DNA from: Noviherbaspirillum sp. L7-7A
Lineage (GTDB): Bacteria > Pseudomonadota > Gammaproteobacteria > Burkholderiales > Burkholderiaceae_D
DNA: 64,000 nt
Direction: 5' to 3'
Assembly (NCBI RefSeq): GCF_019052805.1
Contig: NZ_JAHQRJ010000002.1
Location: 434,001-498,000, forward strand
The translations under genes and the position numbers were made by a program. Of the stretch, positions 45,349 through 54,553 are shown piece by piece. The notes under the pieces were generated by a model. It did not search any database, had not been told where the DNA came from, and saw only the letters and a list, made by a program, of their open reading frames with translations. Each line of letters starts with the position of its first letter. The first letter of the stretch is position 1.

Positions 45349-45968
45349 CGATGTCCCGCTCCCTGTTTTCCAGGCGGGCGGGCGCGGCGGCCTGGGCCGC
45401 CGCGCTCCTGCTGTCCGCCCATGCCGGCCAGGCCGTGGCCGGTGCCGAGGAGGGCCGGGCCAAGGCCCAGACCTGCGTCGCCTGCCATGGCGAGAACGGC
45501 AATTCCACCAACCCCGCCTTCCCATCGCTGTCGGGCCAGCCCAAGCAGTTCATTGTCTCGGCGCTGTACCAGTTCCGTGAAGGCAAGCGGCAGAACGAGA
45601 TCATGTCGCCGATGGCGGCCAAGCTCAGCAATGCCGACATGAATGACCTGGCCGCCTACTATGCGGCGCAGCCGGCGCCGGCCACGCAGCACAAGACCGC
45701 GCTGGCCAATGTCGAGAAAGGCAGGCAGCTGTCGGTGCAGAACAATTGCGTGGCCTGCCATGCAGCCAACCTGATGGGCCAGCAGCACATACCGCGCCTG
45801 GCCGGGCAACACAAGGACTACCTGCGCGCCCAGCTTGCCAGCTTCAAGGCATCGACCCGCGGCGAGATGGATGGCGTGATGACCTCCGCCGCCCAGGCAC
45901 TGACGCCGGACGATATCGACGTGCTGGCCGACTACCTGGCCGGCCTGCCGGTGGCAGCAGCGAAGTAG
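45345..45968 (+). CDS. Diheme cytochrome c (c4-like)
   Basis: A 207-residue periplasmic protein with a signal peptide (~1-32) and two CVACH haem-binding motifs (Cys44-Cys47-His48 and one near residue 138), each followed by a methionine-bearing segment (IMSPMAAKL, MDGVMTSAA). Four-base overlap with the quinoprotein gene marks it as the electron acceptor of that enzyme. Confidence 0.94.
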   Translation: MTMSRSLFSRRAGAAAWAAALLLSAHAGQAVAGAEEGRAKAQTCVACHGENGNSTNPAFPSLSGQPKQFIVSALYQFREGKRQNEIMSPMAAKLSNADMNDLAAYYAAQPAPATQHKTALANVEKGRQLSVQNNCVACHAANLMGQQHIPRLAGQHKDYLRAQLASFKASTRGEMDGVMTSAAQALTPDDIDVLADYLAGLPVAAAK

Positions 45969-45984
45969 CTGCCGCGCGCTTCGG

Positions 45985-47036
45985 TCACGGCGTGATCGCG
46001 ACCTTCAGCACGCCGTCGTGCTGGTTGGCAAACAGGTCGTAAGCCTGTTCGATCTGGTCCAGCCTGAAGCGGTGCGTCACCATGGACTTCAGGTCGGCGC
46101 GGCCGGAGGCAACTACGTTCATCAACCGGCGCACGCGTTCCTTGTCGCCCGGGCAGAGCGTGGTGATGATCTTGTGGTCGCCCAGTCCGGCAGCGAAGGC
46201 ATCCAGCGGCAGCGACAGCTTGCCGGAATACACACCCAGGCTGGAGAGCGTACCGCCCGGCTTCAGCACGCAAGCAGCTTTCGAAAGTCTGCTGCGTGCC
46301 CAGCGCCTCGATCGCCACATCGGCTGCCTGGCCATTGGTGAGCTGCATGATCTCGTCGACCGGGTTGATCCTGGTGTAATCGACCACGAGATCGGCGCCG
46401 AGGCGCTTGGCCATTGCCGGCCGCGCCGGCAAGCCGTCGAACACGATGATGTGGCTGGCGCCCTTCAACTTGGCGCCTGCGGTGGCGCAGGGGCCGATCG
46501 GCCCCTGCGCAAAGACCAGCACGGTATCGCCGATCCGTATGCCGCCGCTTTCGGCGCCGCCAAAGCCGGTGCTCATGATGTCCGCGCACATCAGCACTTT
46601 CTCGTCGGTCAGGCCGTCCGATATCACGTCCAGGTTGGCCATGGCATTGGGCACCAGCAGGTATTCGGCCTGGGCGCCGTCGATGGTATTGCCAAAGCGC
46701 CAGCCGCCCATGGCCTTGCTGCCGCACAGCCACTGGTGGCCGCCGAGGCAGGTATGGCACTGGCCGCGCGGAGTGATGGCCCCGGCCACCACGCGCTGCT
46801 CGACCGCATAGCCGGTCACGCCGGGATCGAGCGCTTCGATCACGCCGACCGGTTCATGGCCTATCGTGAGGCCCTGCGCCACCGGATATTCGCCCTTCAT
46901 GATGTGCACGTCGGTGCCGCAGTGGTCGTGGTGGTGATCCGGACCAGCGCCTCGCCTGCGCTGGGCCTGGGTATGGGCTTTTCCTCCAGGACGATGCGCC
47001 CGGGCCCATGAAGACCGCTGCTTTCATCGTTCGCAT
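45985..47036 (-). pseudogene. Zinc-dependent alcohol dehydrogenase with three frameshifts
   Basis: The start is ATG 47036 with AAGGAG upstream (MRTMKAAVFMGPG). One base is missing near 47000, a second near 46922 (before CGTDVHIMKGE), and one extra base lies near 46277 (before ACVLKPGGTL). Joined, the frames give a ~345-residue enzyme with the catalytic CGTD, GHEPVG, the structural-zinc region GQCHTCLGGHQWLC and a Rossmann-type cofactor part. It lies beside xox-cluster genes, where a formaldehyde- or alcohol-oxidising enzyme would fit. Three shifts in 1 kb point to a decayed gene or to local sequence errors. Confidence 0.82.
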
Positions 47037-47257
47037 CGCTTGCCTCTCCTTGCAGGTTCGGGTGGTTGCGCTACATGGCTGGCGTGGTGTGCGGCCATGT
47101 TAGTGACGGAGGGCGGGGATAGGTTGATGCAGAGAAAAAATTGCCGGATGGAAGTGGGAGAGGCTGTTGTGAGCACGGGTCAGCCGGGACAGGGAAGATA
47201 GGGTTGCCGTGCCAACGCCGGATGGTCCTAACCAGCCCCAGCGCGCGAGAAGCCTCT

Positions 47258-48289
47258 TTATCGCATCGCCTGCGTATGGTCCGGAAACGCATTCGCATCA
47301 ATGCTGACCGGACGTACGCGCTTGGCTTCCAGCGGCGCGCACTGGCCGTCGCGCAACAGCTCTACCACCAGCCGCGCCGGGTTGTGTCCGACTGACTGAC
47401 GCATGCCGGCATGGGAAATCGTCACCCGCGGATTGACCTCCAGTACGACCGGGCCGTCCGCGCTCATGATGAAGTCGATGCCCACATATCCCCACAGGCC
47501 GGGCACGGCGGCCATCACCTGTTCCGCCAGTGCCCTGGCTTCGCGCTGCATGCCATCGACACCGCTGACCGTGCTGCCGAGATAATGCAGCTGGTTGTCA
47601 AACACCGCCATGCGCTGTTCATTGACGCTCATCAGCAAGGCCTGGCCGTCCGCGCACACCATCGAGATGCTGCGCGGCTTGCCGTGAATGTAGGGCTGCA
47701 GCACATAGCGCGTGGGGTCGTGCTCCGCGATCCAGGTACGGGCAGCATCGCGGTCCGGGAAAATGCGGGTGTCGCTGCAGCCGGCGCCGTCATCCGGCTT
47801 GACCACCCAGCCGCCGCCAGCGTCGCTCTGCGTCGATGCCTGCGCCTCGTCCAGCCGGAAGGTATCGACCACCGGCACCCCGGCTGCGCGCAGGCGGCGT
47901 GTCGTCTGGTGCTTGCTGGCGAAGATGGCAACCGCGTCGGGACGGCAGCCGATCAGCATGCGGTCATGGCGCAGGATGTCGGTCGAAGCCAGGCCCAGCG
48001 CCCCGGCCGACTCGGGCGCGATCGGCCATACCGCATCGGCCCGGGACAGACATGCCGCCAGCGCCGCCACCGCCTGGTCGGGGGTGCATGAGATCACCTT
48101 GGCGGCAGCCGGCAGGTGCAGCGCCGGCAGCGTGGCGTCACGCAGCAGTGTGACTTCCACCCGTGGCAGGCGGCACAGGTCGCCGATCAGGGACTGCAGC
48201 GCACGGTCGACCGAAAAGCTGGCGGCCGACAGCAGGCCATGCGCATCGCCGTAATGCGCGGTCTGATGGTCATAGGCCAGTATCTTCAC
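47258..48289 (-). CDS. ATP-grasp ligase, MfnD-like
   Basis: A 343-residue ATP-grasp enzyme: substrate domain (~1-110), ATP-binding lobe with GGGWVVKPDDGAGCSDTR (~160), and the metal-binding VGIDFIMS...VVLEVNPRVTISHAG region (~265-300). Spacing and the PDDGAG loop resemble tyramine-glutamate ligase (MfnD) relatives found with tetrahydromethanopterin or methylotrophy genes. GTG start with GAGG upstream. Last gene on the strand of the xox operon, 52 bases after it. Substrate unproven. Confidence 0.75.
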   Translation of the reverse strand: MKILAYDHQTAHYGDAHGLLSAASFSVDRALQSLIGDLCRLPRVEVTLLRDATLPALHLPAAAKVISCTPDQAVAALAACLSRADAVWPIAPESAGALGLASTDILRHDRMLIGCRPDAVAIFASKHQTTRRLRAAGVPVVDTFRLDEAQASTQSDAGGGWVVKPDDGAGCSDTRIFPDRDAARTWIAEHDPTRYVLQPYIHGKPRSISMVCADGQALLMSVNEQRMAVFDNQLHYLGSTVSGVDGMQREARALAEQVMAAVPGLWGYVGIDFIMSADGPVVLEVNPRVTISHAGMRQSVGHNPARLVVELLRDGQCAPLEAKRVRPVSIDANAFPDHTQAMR

Positions 48290-48341
48290 AATGCCTCGTC
48301 AGGAAGAAACGCGCGACACGGGCAGCATAGGCGTCAGGCTC

Positions 48342-49067
48342 CTAGCTCTTGGTGCCGTTGAAGGTCATCGTTTCCTCGATCAATGCCGTGCCCGCGCCGC
48401 CCTTTCCGGCAGCCGCCGCAGGCACGGTGGCGCTCAGGCGGTACACTGAGCCCGGTATCGCATCGCTCAAGATGAACACATACTGCTTGCCCAGATACTT
48501 CGGCATCTTCTCGGCCATCGGGTCGTTCAGGTAGGGCTGGATGGCGACCTTCTGGCCGCGCACCTGGCGGCCGTCGTATTCCACGGTTACGTCCTCGACG
48601 CGGGCATTTTCAGCCAGTGCCATGCGGATGCGCTTGCGGAAATAACTGGTGGAGCCGCCGGTCAGGCGCTTCATTTCAGCGATGTCGCGTTCAAGGAAGC
48701 CCAGCAGCGCCGGGTTGCCCTGCGCTTCCTGCACCGCCGCAATCGGCAGCTGGCGTTCGCCATGCAGGAATTCGGAAGATACCTTGGCGCTCCCGTCGCT
48801 GTTCCTGGCGGCGACATCCACCAGCACCTCGTCGCTGAAGCCGGCGCCTTCGGCATCCTGACGGACGTACCGGTAGCGCAGCACCCTGGGCGCGGTGACG
48901 TTCTGCAAATGGCTGGTCTGGAACAGCAACTTCTCTGCCGCGGTGATGTTCTGAGCCGTGGCGCTGCCGGCTGCAAGCACCATTGCACCAACGGCGAGGA
49001 AGGCGGCAACGGCCGCCCGCGCTGGCCGCATCAGCGGCCGCAGAGTGAAGCAGGCATTCATGTTCAT
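48342..49067 (-). CDS. Exported protein of unknown function in the xox cluster
   Basis: A 241-residue protein with a signal peptide (~1-38, ending SATAQ). Beta-rich mature part with ADGAGFSDEV-like and QYVFILSDAIPGSVY segments, reminiscent of outer-membrane or periplasmic lipid-handling folds but unassigned. GGGAGAA precedes the ATG. It follows xoxJ by 48 bases and is probably co-transcribed. Confidence 0.75.
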   Translation of the reverse strand: MNMNACFTLRPLMRPARAAVAAFLAVGAMVLAAGSATAQNITAAEKLLFQTSHLQNVTAPRVLRYRYVRQDAEGAGFSDEVLVDVAARNSDGSAKVSSEFLHGERQLPIAAVQEAQGNPALLGFLERDIAEMKRLTGGSTSYFRKRIRMALAENARVEDVTVEYDGRQVRGQKVAIQPYLNDPMAEKMPKYLGKQYVFILSDAIPGSVYRLSATVPAAAAGKGGAGTALIEETMTFNGTKS

Positions 49068-49115
49068 CGGCCGTTCTCCCTATCGTTCCCGGCTATGCGC
49101 CGTTGTCAACGCGGC

Positions 49116-50027
49116 TTATTTCTGCTCGAGCGGCAAAAGCGGCACGCCATATTCCTTCAACACGGCCTCGATCTCCGGCCGGCTGCTGTCGATGATGCCA
49201 TTGATGCGGTCGCGCAGCGCCTTGTCGCCATGCCGCACTGCCATGGCGATGCTAAAGTCGAAGCGCACGCCGTTCTTGTCCGGCGGCATGAAGGGCACCA
49301 CCGCAATCGGCGCAGCCTCGGCTTTCTTTGCGAAGTAGCCGACGATGGGTCCCCAGGCGATGGCGGCATCCAGCGCGCCGCTGGCAAGGTCGCGTTCGAC
49401 CACCTGGCCCGGATACTGGTCAGGGTCGCCGGTCTGGTGCTGGTAGGACACCATCTGGTCGATCAAGCCGTTGTTGAGCAGCCAGTCCACGGCCGGCGTC
49501 CTGGCGAAGGCGCCGATGCGTAGCTTCTGCCTGCGCTCGGCCGGTAACCTGGCCAGGTCTTCCGGGGTGGATACGTCGTCCAGGCCGCGACCCTTGACGT
49601 AGGCCAGCGCATAGGTGGAATGGTAATAGGGCTTGGTCGCCAGGCCCATTTCGAAATCAGTGGAGACGCCGGTCACGAGGTCGCATTTGTACTGGTCGCT
49701 ATCGGGCAGCTTGGCACGCAGGGTATTGCGTATAAAGCCCATACGCTGCGGGTACCAGGTATGCTCCACCTTCCAGCCAAGCTTACCGGCAAGCAGTTCG
49801 GCAATCCGGTTCTCGAAGCCACGGCCTTCCCTGTTCGACAGTGGCAGGTTGTTGGGGTCTTGGCAGACGCGCAGCACCTTGTCCCTGTCGTAACGATCGT
49901 CTGGACTGCCTGTCGCTGCAGGTGCGGGCGCCTGTGCCGCAGCACTGCCCAGCGCCAGGGCAAACAGCAAGCCTGCTGCCGCGCGTGCCGGCATGGCACC
50001 TAGCCTGCTATTGCCATCGCGTTGCAT
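49116..50027 (-). CDS. xoxJ: XoxJ/MoxJ-type periplasmic substrate-binding-like protein
   Basis: A 303-residue protein with a signal peptide (~1-32) and a type-II periplasmic binding fold: VLRVCQDPNNLPLSNREGRGFENRIAE, CDLVTGV and GALDAAIAWGPIVGYFAKK. XoxJ accompanies XoxF and XoxG and is thought to help activate the apo-methanol dehydrogenase. The start ATG lies three bases past the xoxG stop. Confidence 0.9.
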   Translation of the reverse strand: MQRDGNSRLGAMPARAAAGLLFALALGSAAAQAPAPAATGSPDDRYDRDKVLRVCQDPNNLPLSNREGRGFENRIAELLAGKLGWKVEHTWYPQRMGFIRNTLRAKLPDSDQYKCDLVTGVSTDFEMGLATKPYYHSTYALAYVKGRGLDDVSTPEDLARLPAERRQKLRIGAFARTPAVDWLLNNGLIDQMVSYQHQTGDPDQYPGQVVERDLASGALDAAIAWGPIVGYFAKKAEAAPIAVVPFMPPDKNGVRFDFSIAMAVRHGDKALRDRINGIIDSSRPEIEAVLKEYGVPLLPLEQK

Positions 50028-50030
50028 GGC

Positions 50031-50459
50031 TCATTTCTCCATGCTCTCGACCCGCCCCGGCTTGATCGCGCCGTCCGAGCGGCCCTTCAGATAAGCATAG
50101 AGATTGTCGATGTTCTGCGTGACCTGTTCGGAGCCGCCGAAGTTGGGCATGCCCTTGTCGACGCGGCCATTCAGCACGGTGTCCTTGAACTGGTCCTTCG
50201 ACAGCACCTTCAGGCTGTCGATCAGGGACGGGCCGACCATGCCTTCCTGGTTGGCGCCATGGCAGCGTTCGCATGCCATCGCGCGCCAGGTGCGCCAGCC
50301 CTTCAGGGTATTGGCGTCGACCTTGTTGCCGTCGACCACGGTATAGAGTTTTGCACCATCAGCCGGTTTGGCCCCGTCGGCCTGCGCCTGGACCTGAGAA
50401 GCAAGCAGGCCGGCTAGGCCCGCGATCACTACTGCGACTGCTGTAACACGCAACCTCAT
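50031..50459 (-). CDS. xoxG: XoxG-type cytochrome c
   Basis: A 142-residue periplasmic cytochrome with a signal peptide (~1-26) and one haem motif, CERCHG. KGMPNFGGSEQVTQNIDNLY supplies the likely axial methionine region. AAGGAG precedes ATG 50459; the upstream ATG at 50489 is rejected. XoxG accepts electrons from XoxF. Located 97 bases downstream of xoxF on the same strand. Confidence 0.9.
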   Translation of the reverse strand: MRLRVTAVAVVIAGLAGLLASQVQAQADGAKPADGAKLYTVVDGNKVDANTLKGWRTWRAMACERCHGANQEGMVGPSLIDSLKVLSKDQFKDTVLNGRVDKGMPNFGGSEQVTQNIDNLYAYLKGRSDGAIKPGRVESMEK

Positions 50460-50556
50460 CAATATCTCCTTGTCGGGGAAGACCGGCAACGAACCGCGCC
50501 GGCCTTCCCTCGTTTTTTGTAAAGCGCCGGCCCATGCATGCGGCCGGCGTCATGCC

Positions 50557-52368
50557 TTACGACTTGCCCGGCAGGGTGAACACGGTCAGCACGCCACCCA
50601 GCTCGGTGTACTTCGACAGCTCGCGGTAGCCACCGACTGCGCCCAGGCCTTCATTGTCCTTCTCCAGTCCTGCCGCCATGCCGATGCCAGCCCAGCCGCC
50701 GATGCCGGAGAGCACGCCGATATACTGCTTGCCCTTGTATTCCCAGGTGGTGACGTTGCCGATGATGCCGGATGGCGTCTTGAACTTCCACAGTTCCTTG
50801 CCCTGGTTGTCCACGGCCTTGATGTAGCCTTCCAACGTGCCGTAGAAGTTCACGTCGCCGGCGGTGGCCAGCGCGCCGCTCCAGACCGAGAATTTCTCGG
50901 GCTTGGACCAGACAATCTTGCCGGTGCCGGCATCCCAGGCAATGAAGTTGCCCATGCCGCCATGGCTGTTCGGGGCCGGATACATCGACAGGGTGGCGCC
51001 CACATACGGCTGGCCTGCGGTGTAGTCGACCTGGAACGGCTCATAGTCCATGCAGACATGGTTGGTCGGCACATAGAACAGGCCGGTCTTGGGCGAGTAG
51101 GAAGCGGGCTGCTGATCCTTGGTGCCCAGGGCCGACGGGCAGACGCCCTTGGTGTTGACGTCGGGGCCATTCTGCGCGGTGCTGTACTTTGCCTGCACCA
51201 CCGGACGGCCGGTCTTCATGTCGACATGGCTGGCCCAGTTGACCACCGGATCGAATTTCTCGGCCACCAGCAGTTCGCCGCTGACCCTGTCCATGGTGTA
51301 GGCAAAGCCGTTGCGGTCGAAGTGCACGAGCGCCTTGCGCGGCTTGCCCTTGACCTTGATGTCGGCCAGGATCATTTCATTGACGCCGTCATAGTCCCAT
51401 TCGTCATGCGGCGTCATCTGGTACACCCACTTGGCCATGCCGGTGTCGAGGTCGCGCGCGAAGATGGTCATGGACCACTTGTTGTCGCCCGGACGCTGGG
51501 CCGGATTCCAGGTGCTCGGATTGCCGGTGCCGTAATAGACCAAGTTGGTTTCAGGGTCATAGCTGTACCAGCCCCAGGTGGTGCCGCCGCCGATCTTCCA
51601 TTGGTCGCCCTTCCAGGTCTTGATGGAAGAGTCCTTGCCGACCGGCGCCATCTTGCCGTCGGTCCAGGTCATGGTCTTTTCCGGGTCGATCAGCATTTCA
51701 TTGTCGGGGCCGACGCTGTAGCCCTTCCAGACTTCCTTGCCGGTGGCGAGGTCGTACGCGGTCAGGCGGCCGCGCACGCCGAATTCGCCGCCGCTGATGC
51801 CGGTGATGACCTTGTCCTTGAAAATATGCGGCGCATTGGTATTAGTCTCGCCGATCTTCGCGTCGCCATTCTTGACCTTCCATACTTCCTTGCCGGTCTT
51901 GGCATCCAACGCCACCATGGTGGTATCGGCCTGCTGCAGGATGATCTTGCCGTCGCCATAGGCCACGCCGCGATTGACCGTGTCGCAACACATTACTGGG
52001 ATCACGGCCGCATCCTGCTTGGGCTCGTATTTCCACCGGATACTCTGATCCTCCAGGTTGATCGCCATGACCTTGTTGGGGAAGGGGCTGTGCACATACA
52101 TGGTGTCGCCAATCACCAGCGGGCCGCCTTCATGGCCACGCAGCACACCGGTCGAAAATGTCCATGCAACCTGCAGGTTCTTTACATTGCCCTTGTTGAT
52201 TTGGGCGAGCGAACTATAGCGATGGTTGGCGTTGTTACCCGCCTGCATTGCCCAGTTCTTCGGACTCTTTGCCGCCTGCTGCAGATCCTCAGCGCCAACA
52301 GCGCTTCCCGTGGCTGATACCGCCCCCGCCAGCAACAGCAAATGCCTTAACCGTAAAGCTGAAACCAT
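50557..52368 (-). CDS. xoxF: Lanthanide-dependent methanol dehydrogenase XoxF
   Basis: A 603-residue PQQ dehydrogenase with a signal peptide (~1-26) and an eight-bladed propeller. The vicinal disulfide is C127-C128 (VMCCDT). Metal-site residues are E195 (GGEFG), N283 (TGNPSTW), D325 and D327 in [10 protein letters not shown]. The second aspartate, D327, is the residue that marks lanthanide-dependent XoxF; calcium MxaF has Ala there. CAGGAGG precedes the ATG. First gene of xoxF-xoxG-xoxJ. It oxidises methanol, and possibly formaldehyde, in the periplasm. Confidence 0.96.
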   Translation of the reverse strand: MVSALRLRHLLLLAGAVSATGSAVGAEDLQQAAKSPKNWAMQAGNNANHRYSSLAQINKGNVKNLQVAWTFSTGVLRGHEGGPLVIGDTMYVHSPFPNKVMAINLEDQSIRWKYEPKQDAAVIPVMCCDTVNRGVAYGDGKIILQQADTTMVALDAKTGKEVWKVKNGDAKIGETNTNAPHIFKDKVITGISGGEFGVRGRLTAYDLATGKEVWKGYSVGPDNEMLIDPEKTMTWTDGKMAPVGKDSSIKTWKGDQWKIGGGTTWGWYSYDPETNLVYYGTGNPSTWNPAQRPGDNKWSMTIFARDLDTGMAKWVYQMTPHDEWDYDGVNEMILADIKVKGKPRKALVHFDRNGFAYTMDRVSGELLVAEKFDPVVNWASHVDMKTGRPVVQAKYSTAQNGPDVNTKGVCPSALGTKDQQPASYSPKTGLFYVPTNHVCMDYEPFQVDYTAGQPYVGATLSMYPAPNSHGGMGNFIAWDAGTGKIVWSKPEKFSVWSGALATAGDVNFYGTLEGYIKAVDNQGKELWKFKTPSGIIGNVTTWEYKGKQYIGVLSGIGGWAGIGMAAGLEKDNEGLGAVGGYRELSKYTELGGVLTVFTLPGKS

Positions 52369-52755
52369 GTCTGCCTCCTGTTGTATTCAAACTTGTGCAT
52401 CAACGTTGCGATCACTGTCGCCGGCCTGGCTAACGATCGCATCCATCCCGGCAGGCTTGGAGTAGCAGTTAGCATGCCAGTCCGGCAAGGCGTGATCAGC
52501 GCGGCTTTGCTGATGCATAAGGCTGGGCGGCTGCATCGGCAACGGCAGCGGTTGTCCCTCTAAATGAACAAGACGGGCAGGCAATGTTCCAATTTCGTAG
52601 CGGATGCGCTGCCGGCCGGTATGCCTGCGCGGCACGCGATGGCAGCCTTACTGGCATGGCGCTTGCAGCCCACGGTGCGGGGTCCACGCCCGACGCAGCG
52701 CCTGCGAGGCCGTCGCGTGCGGCAGTGGCCACAAGCCTCGGAAAGGATAGTGCCG
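52369..52755. other. Divergent promoter region of xoxF and the relay operon
   Basis: About 390 bases between xoxF and the metallohydrolase-2 gene. Coding on the plus strand is open from 52564 but reads as low-complexity Arg/Pro-rich peptide, and the signal peptide begins only at 52756. No riboswitch or strong hairpin was recognised. Promoters for both directions are expected here. Confidence 0.4.
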
Positions 52756-53691
52756 ATGGGCATGCGCAGTCTTGCCTGCCTGCTGATGACCTGCTCGCTC
52801 TGCCTGGCCGTGCCTGCCAGCGCGGAGGGAACGGCCTTGTCGATGCGGGAAGTGGCGCCCGGCATCTTCGTCCACCAGGGCCTGCATCAGGAAACCAGCA
52901 GCGGCAACCACGGCGACATCGCCAACATCGGCTTCATCGTCGGAGAACATTGCGTTGCCGTGGTCGACACCGGCGGTAGCGCCGAAGTGGGCAGCCGGCT
53001 GCGGCAGGCGATACGGCAGCGCACCCGCCTGCCGGTGTGTCACGTGATCAACACCCATGCCCATCCGGACCATGAATTCGGCAATGCCGCCTTCGCCACT
53101 GACAAGCCCGCCTTCGTCGGGCATCAGCGTTTGGGCGCGGCGCTGCAGGCCCGGTGGCCGCATTACCGCAAGGCGTTGGCACGCGAGCTTGGCGAGCAGC
53201 AGGCCGCGCGTACGGCAATGATCTTACCCGGGCAGTCGGTGACCGGGGAAATGACGATCGATCTGGGCGGACGCGAACTGCTGCTGCGTGCCTGGCCTAC
53301 CGCTCATACTGACGCCGATCTCACCGTGCTGGATCGCAAGACCGGCACGCTGTGGCTGGGCGACCTGCTGTTCGAGGAGCGCGTGCCGTCGCTGGATGGC
53401 AGCCTCAAGGGCTGGCTGGCCGTGATGCGCGACTTGCGGCAGATGCCGGTACGCATTGCGATACCGGGCCATGGTCCCGTGACCGACGACTGGCCCGCCG
53501 CACTCGACCCGCAGGAACGCTATCTGCAGGCGCTGCAGAATGACACCAGGGCCGCGATCAAGGCCAGCAAGACCCTGGCCGACACCGTAGCGCAGGCCGA
53601 GCATGCGCCCGCTTCCGGCTGGCTGCTGTTCGATGCCTACCACCGTCGCAATGTCACCACCGCCTATACCGAACTCGAATGGGAAAACTGA
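52756..53691 (+). CDS. Quinoprotein relay zinc metallohydrolase 2 (MBL fold)
   Basis: A 311-residue exported metallo-beta-lactamase-fold protein. Signal peptide ~1-23. The zinc-site motif is intact: H101, H103, D105 and H106 in THAHPDHEFG, with PTAHTDAD, the bridging aspartate region LGDLLFEE and PGHGPV. AAAGGA lies upstream of ATG 52756. First gene of the relay operon, overlapping the SoxYZ-like gene (TGATG). The reaction is not established; SoxH is the nearest functional relative. Confidence 0.88.
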   Translation: MGMRSLACLLMTCSLCLAVPASAEGTALSMREVAPGIFVHQGLHQETSSGNHGDIANIGFIVGEHCVAVVDTGGSAEVGSRLRQAIRQRTRLPVCHVINTHAHPDHEFGNAAFATDKPAFVGHQRLGAALQARWPHYRKALARELGEQQAARTAMILPGQSVTGEMTIDLGGRELLLRAWPTAHTDADLTVLDRKTGTLWLGDLLFEERVPSLDGSLKGWLAVMRDLRQMPVRIAIPGHGPVTDDWPAALDPQERYLQALQNDTRAAIKASKTLADTVAQAEHAPASGWLLFDAYHRRNVTTAYTELEWEN

Positions 53692-54527
53692 TGCGAAACC
53701 TCCATGCCACGCCGGCCAGGCCGACGCACCGCCTGCGCCAGGCCTGCACCGCCGCATTGATTGCCCTGGCGGCAGCGGCCATGCTGCAACCGGCCGTCGC
53801 CGCCGACAACTGGAGCAGGATCAGGCCGGGCCTGTTCCAAAACCGTGCCATCGCCACCGATGCCGCACTGATGGTGGAACTGGTAACGCCGGCGCGGGCG
53901 CAGGATGCGGCGGTAGTGCCGATCACCATCAAAACCCGGGTGCCGCAAAGCCCCGAGCGCTATATCAGCAAGCTCTATCTCGTGATCGACAAGAACCCGG
54001 CGCCGGTGGCGGCGGTGTTCAGCATGACGCCGGACCTGGGCCGGGCCGACATCGAAACACGGGTCAGGATCGAGGAATATACCGATGTGCGCGTCATCGT
54101 GGAAATGAATGACGGCAGCCTGCACATGAGCAGCAACTACGTCAAGGCATCCGGCGGCTGCTCGGCGCCGGCGGGCAAGGACCCGGCCGAAGCGGCCGCC
54201 GGCATCGGCAAGATGAAGCTGGCGCTGGAGCAGTCCGGCACGCTGGACCAGCCGCAGCAGGTGCAGCTCATGATCCGGCACCCGAATTTTTCCGGGCTGG
54301 CAATGGACCAGGTGACCCGGCTCTATACGCCGCCGCATTTCGTCAGGCATCTGGACGTGGCCTACAACGGCAAGCGCATCCTGAGCGCGGAAACCGATAT
54401 CTCCATCAGTGAGAATCCGAATTTCCGCTTCTATTTCGTGCCGCACACGGAGGGCACGCTGACCGTGGAGGCGGTGGATTCGCAGGATCTTTCTTACCGG
54501 ACCAGCTTGGTGGTGAAGGCCAACTAG
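53691..54527 (+). CDS. Quinoprotein-associated SoxYZ-like carrier protein
   Basis: A 278-residue exported fusion. The SoxY-like part (~45-155) ends in KASGGCSAP, whose cysteine is the likely carrier thiol; the SoxZ-like part follows (~165-275, MKLALEQSGTLD...LMIRHPNFSG). In sulfur oxidisers the SoxY cysteine carries the sulfur substrate; what is carried here is unknown. Starts inside the stop of the upstream MBL gene. Conserved near XoxF/ExaA-type enzymes. Confidence 0.9.
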   Translation: MRNLHATPARPTHRLRQACTAALIALAAAAMLQPAVAADNWSRIRPGLFQNRAIATDAALMVELVTPARAQDAAVVPITIKTRVPQSPERYISKLYLVIDKNPAPVAAVFSMTPDLGRADIETRVRIEEYTDVRVIVEMNDGSLHMSSNYVKASGGCSAPAGKDPAEAAAGIGKMKLALEQSGTLDQPQQVQLMIRHPNFSGLAMDQVTRLYTPPHFVRHLDVAYNGKRILSAETDISISENPNFRFYFVPHTEGTLTVEAVDSQDLSYRTSLVVKAN

Positions 54528-54553
54528 ACAAGCCTGGACAGGCAGGCGCCGCC

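Noticed and set aside
43912-45525. A 537-codon ORF antisense to the sorbosone dehydrogenase-like gene.
   Set aside because: It spans the end of one real gene, a promoter region and another gene, with low-complexity composition.
50470-52317. A 615-codon ORF antisense to xoxF.
   Set aside because: It is a shadow of a G+C-rich real gene: xoxF has all catalytic residues, a signal peptide and a good ribosome site; the antisense product has none of these.
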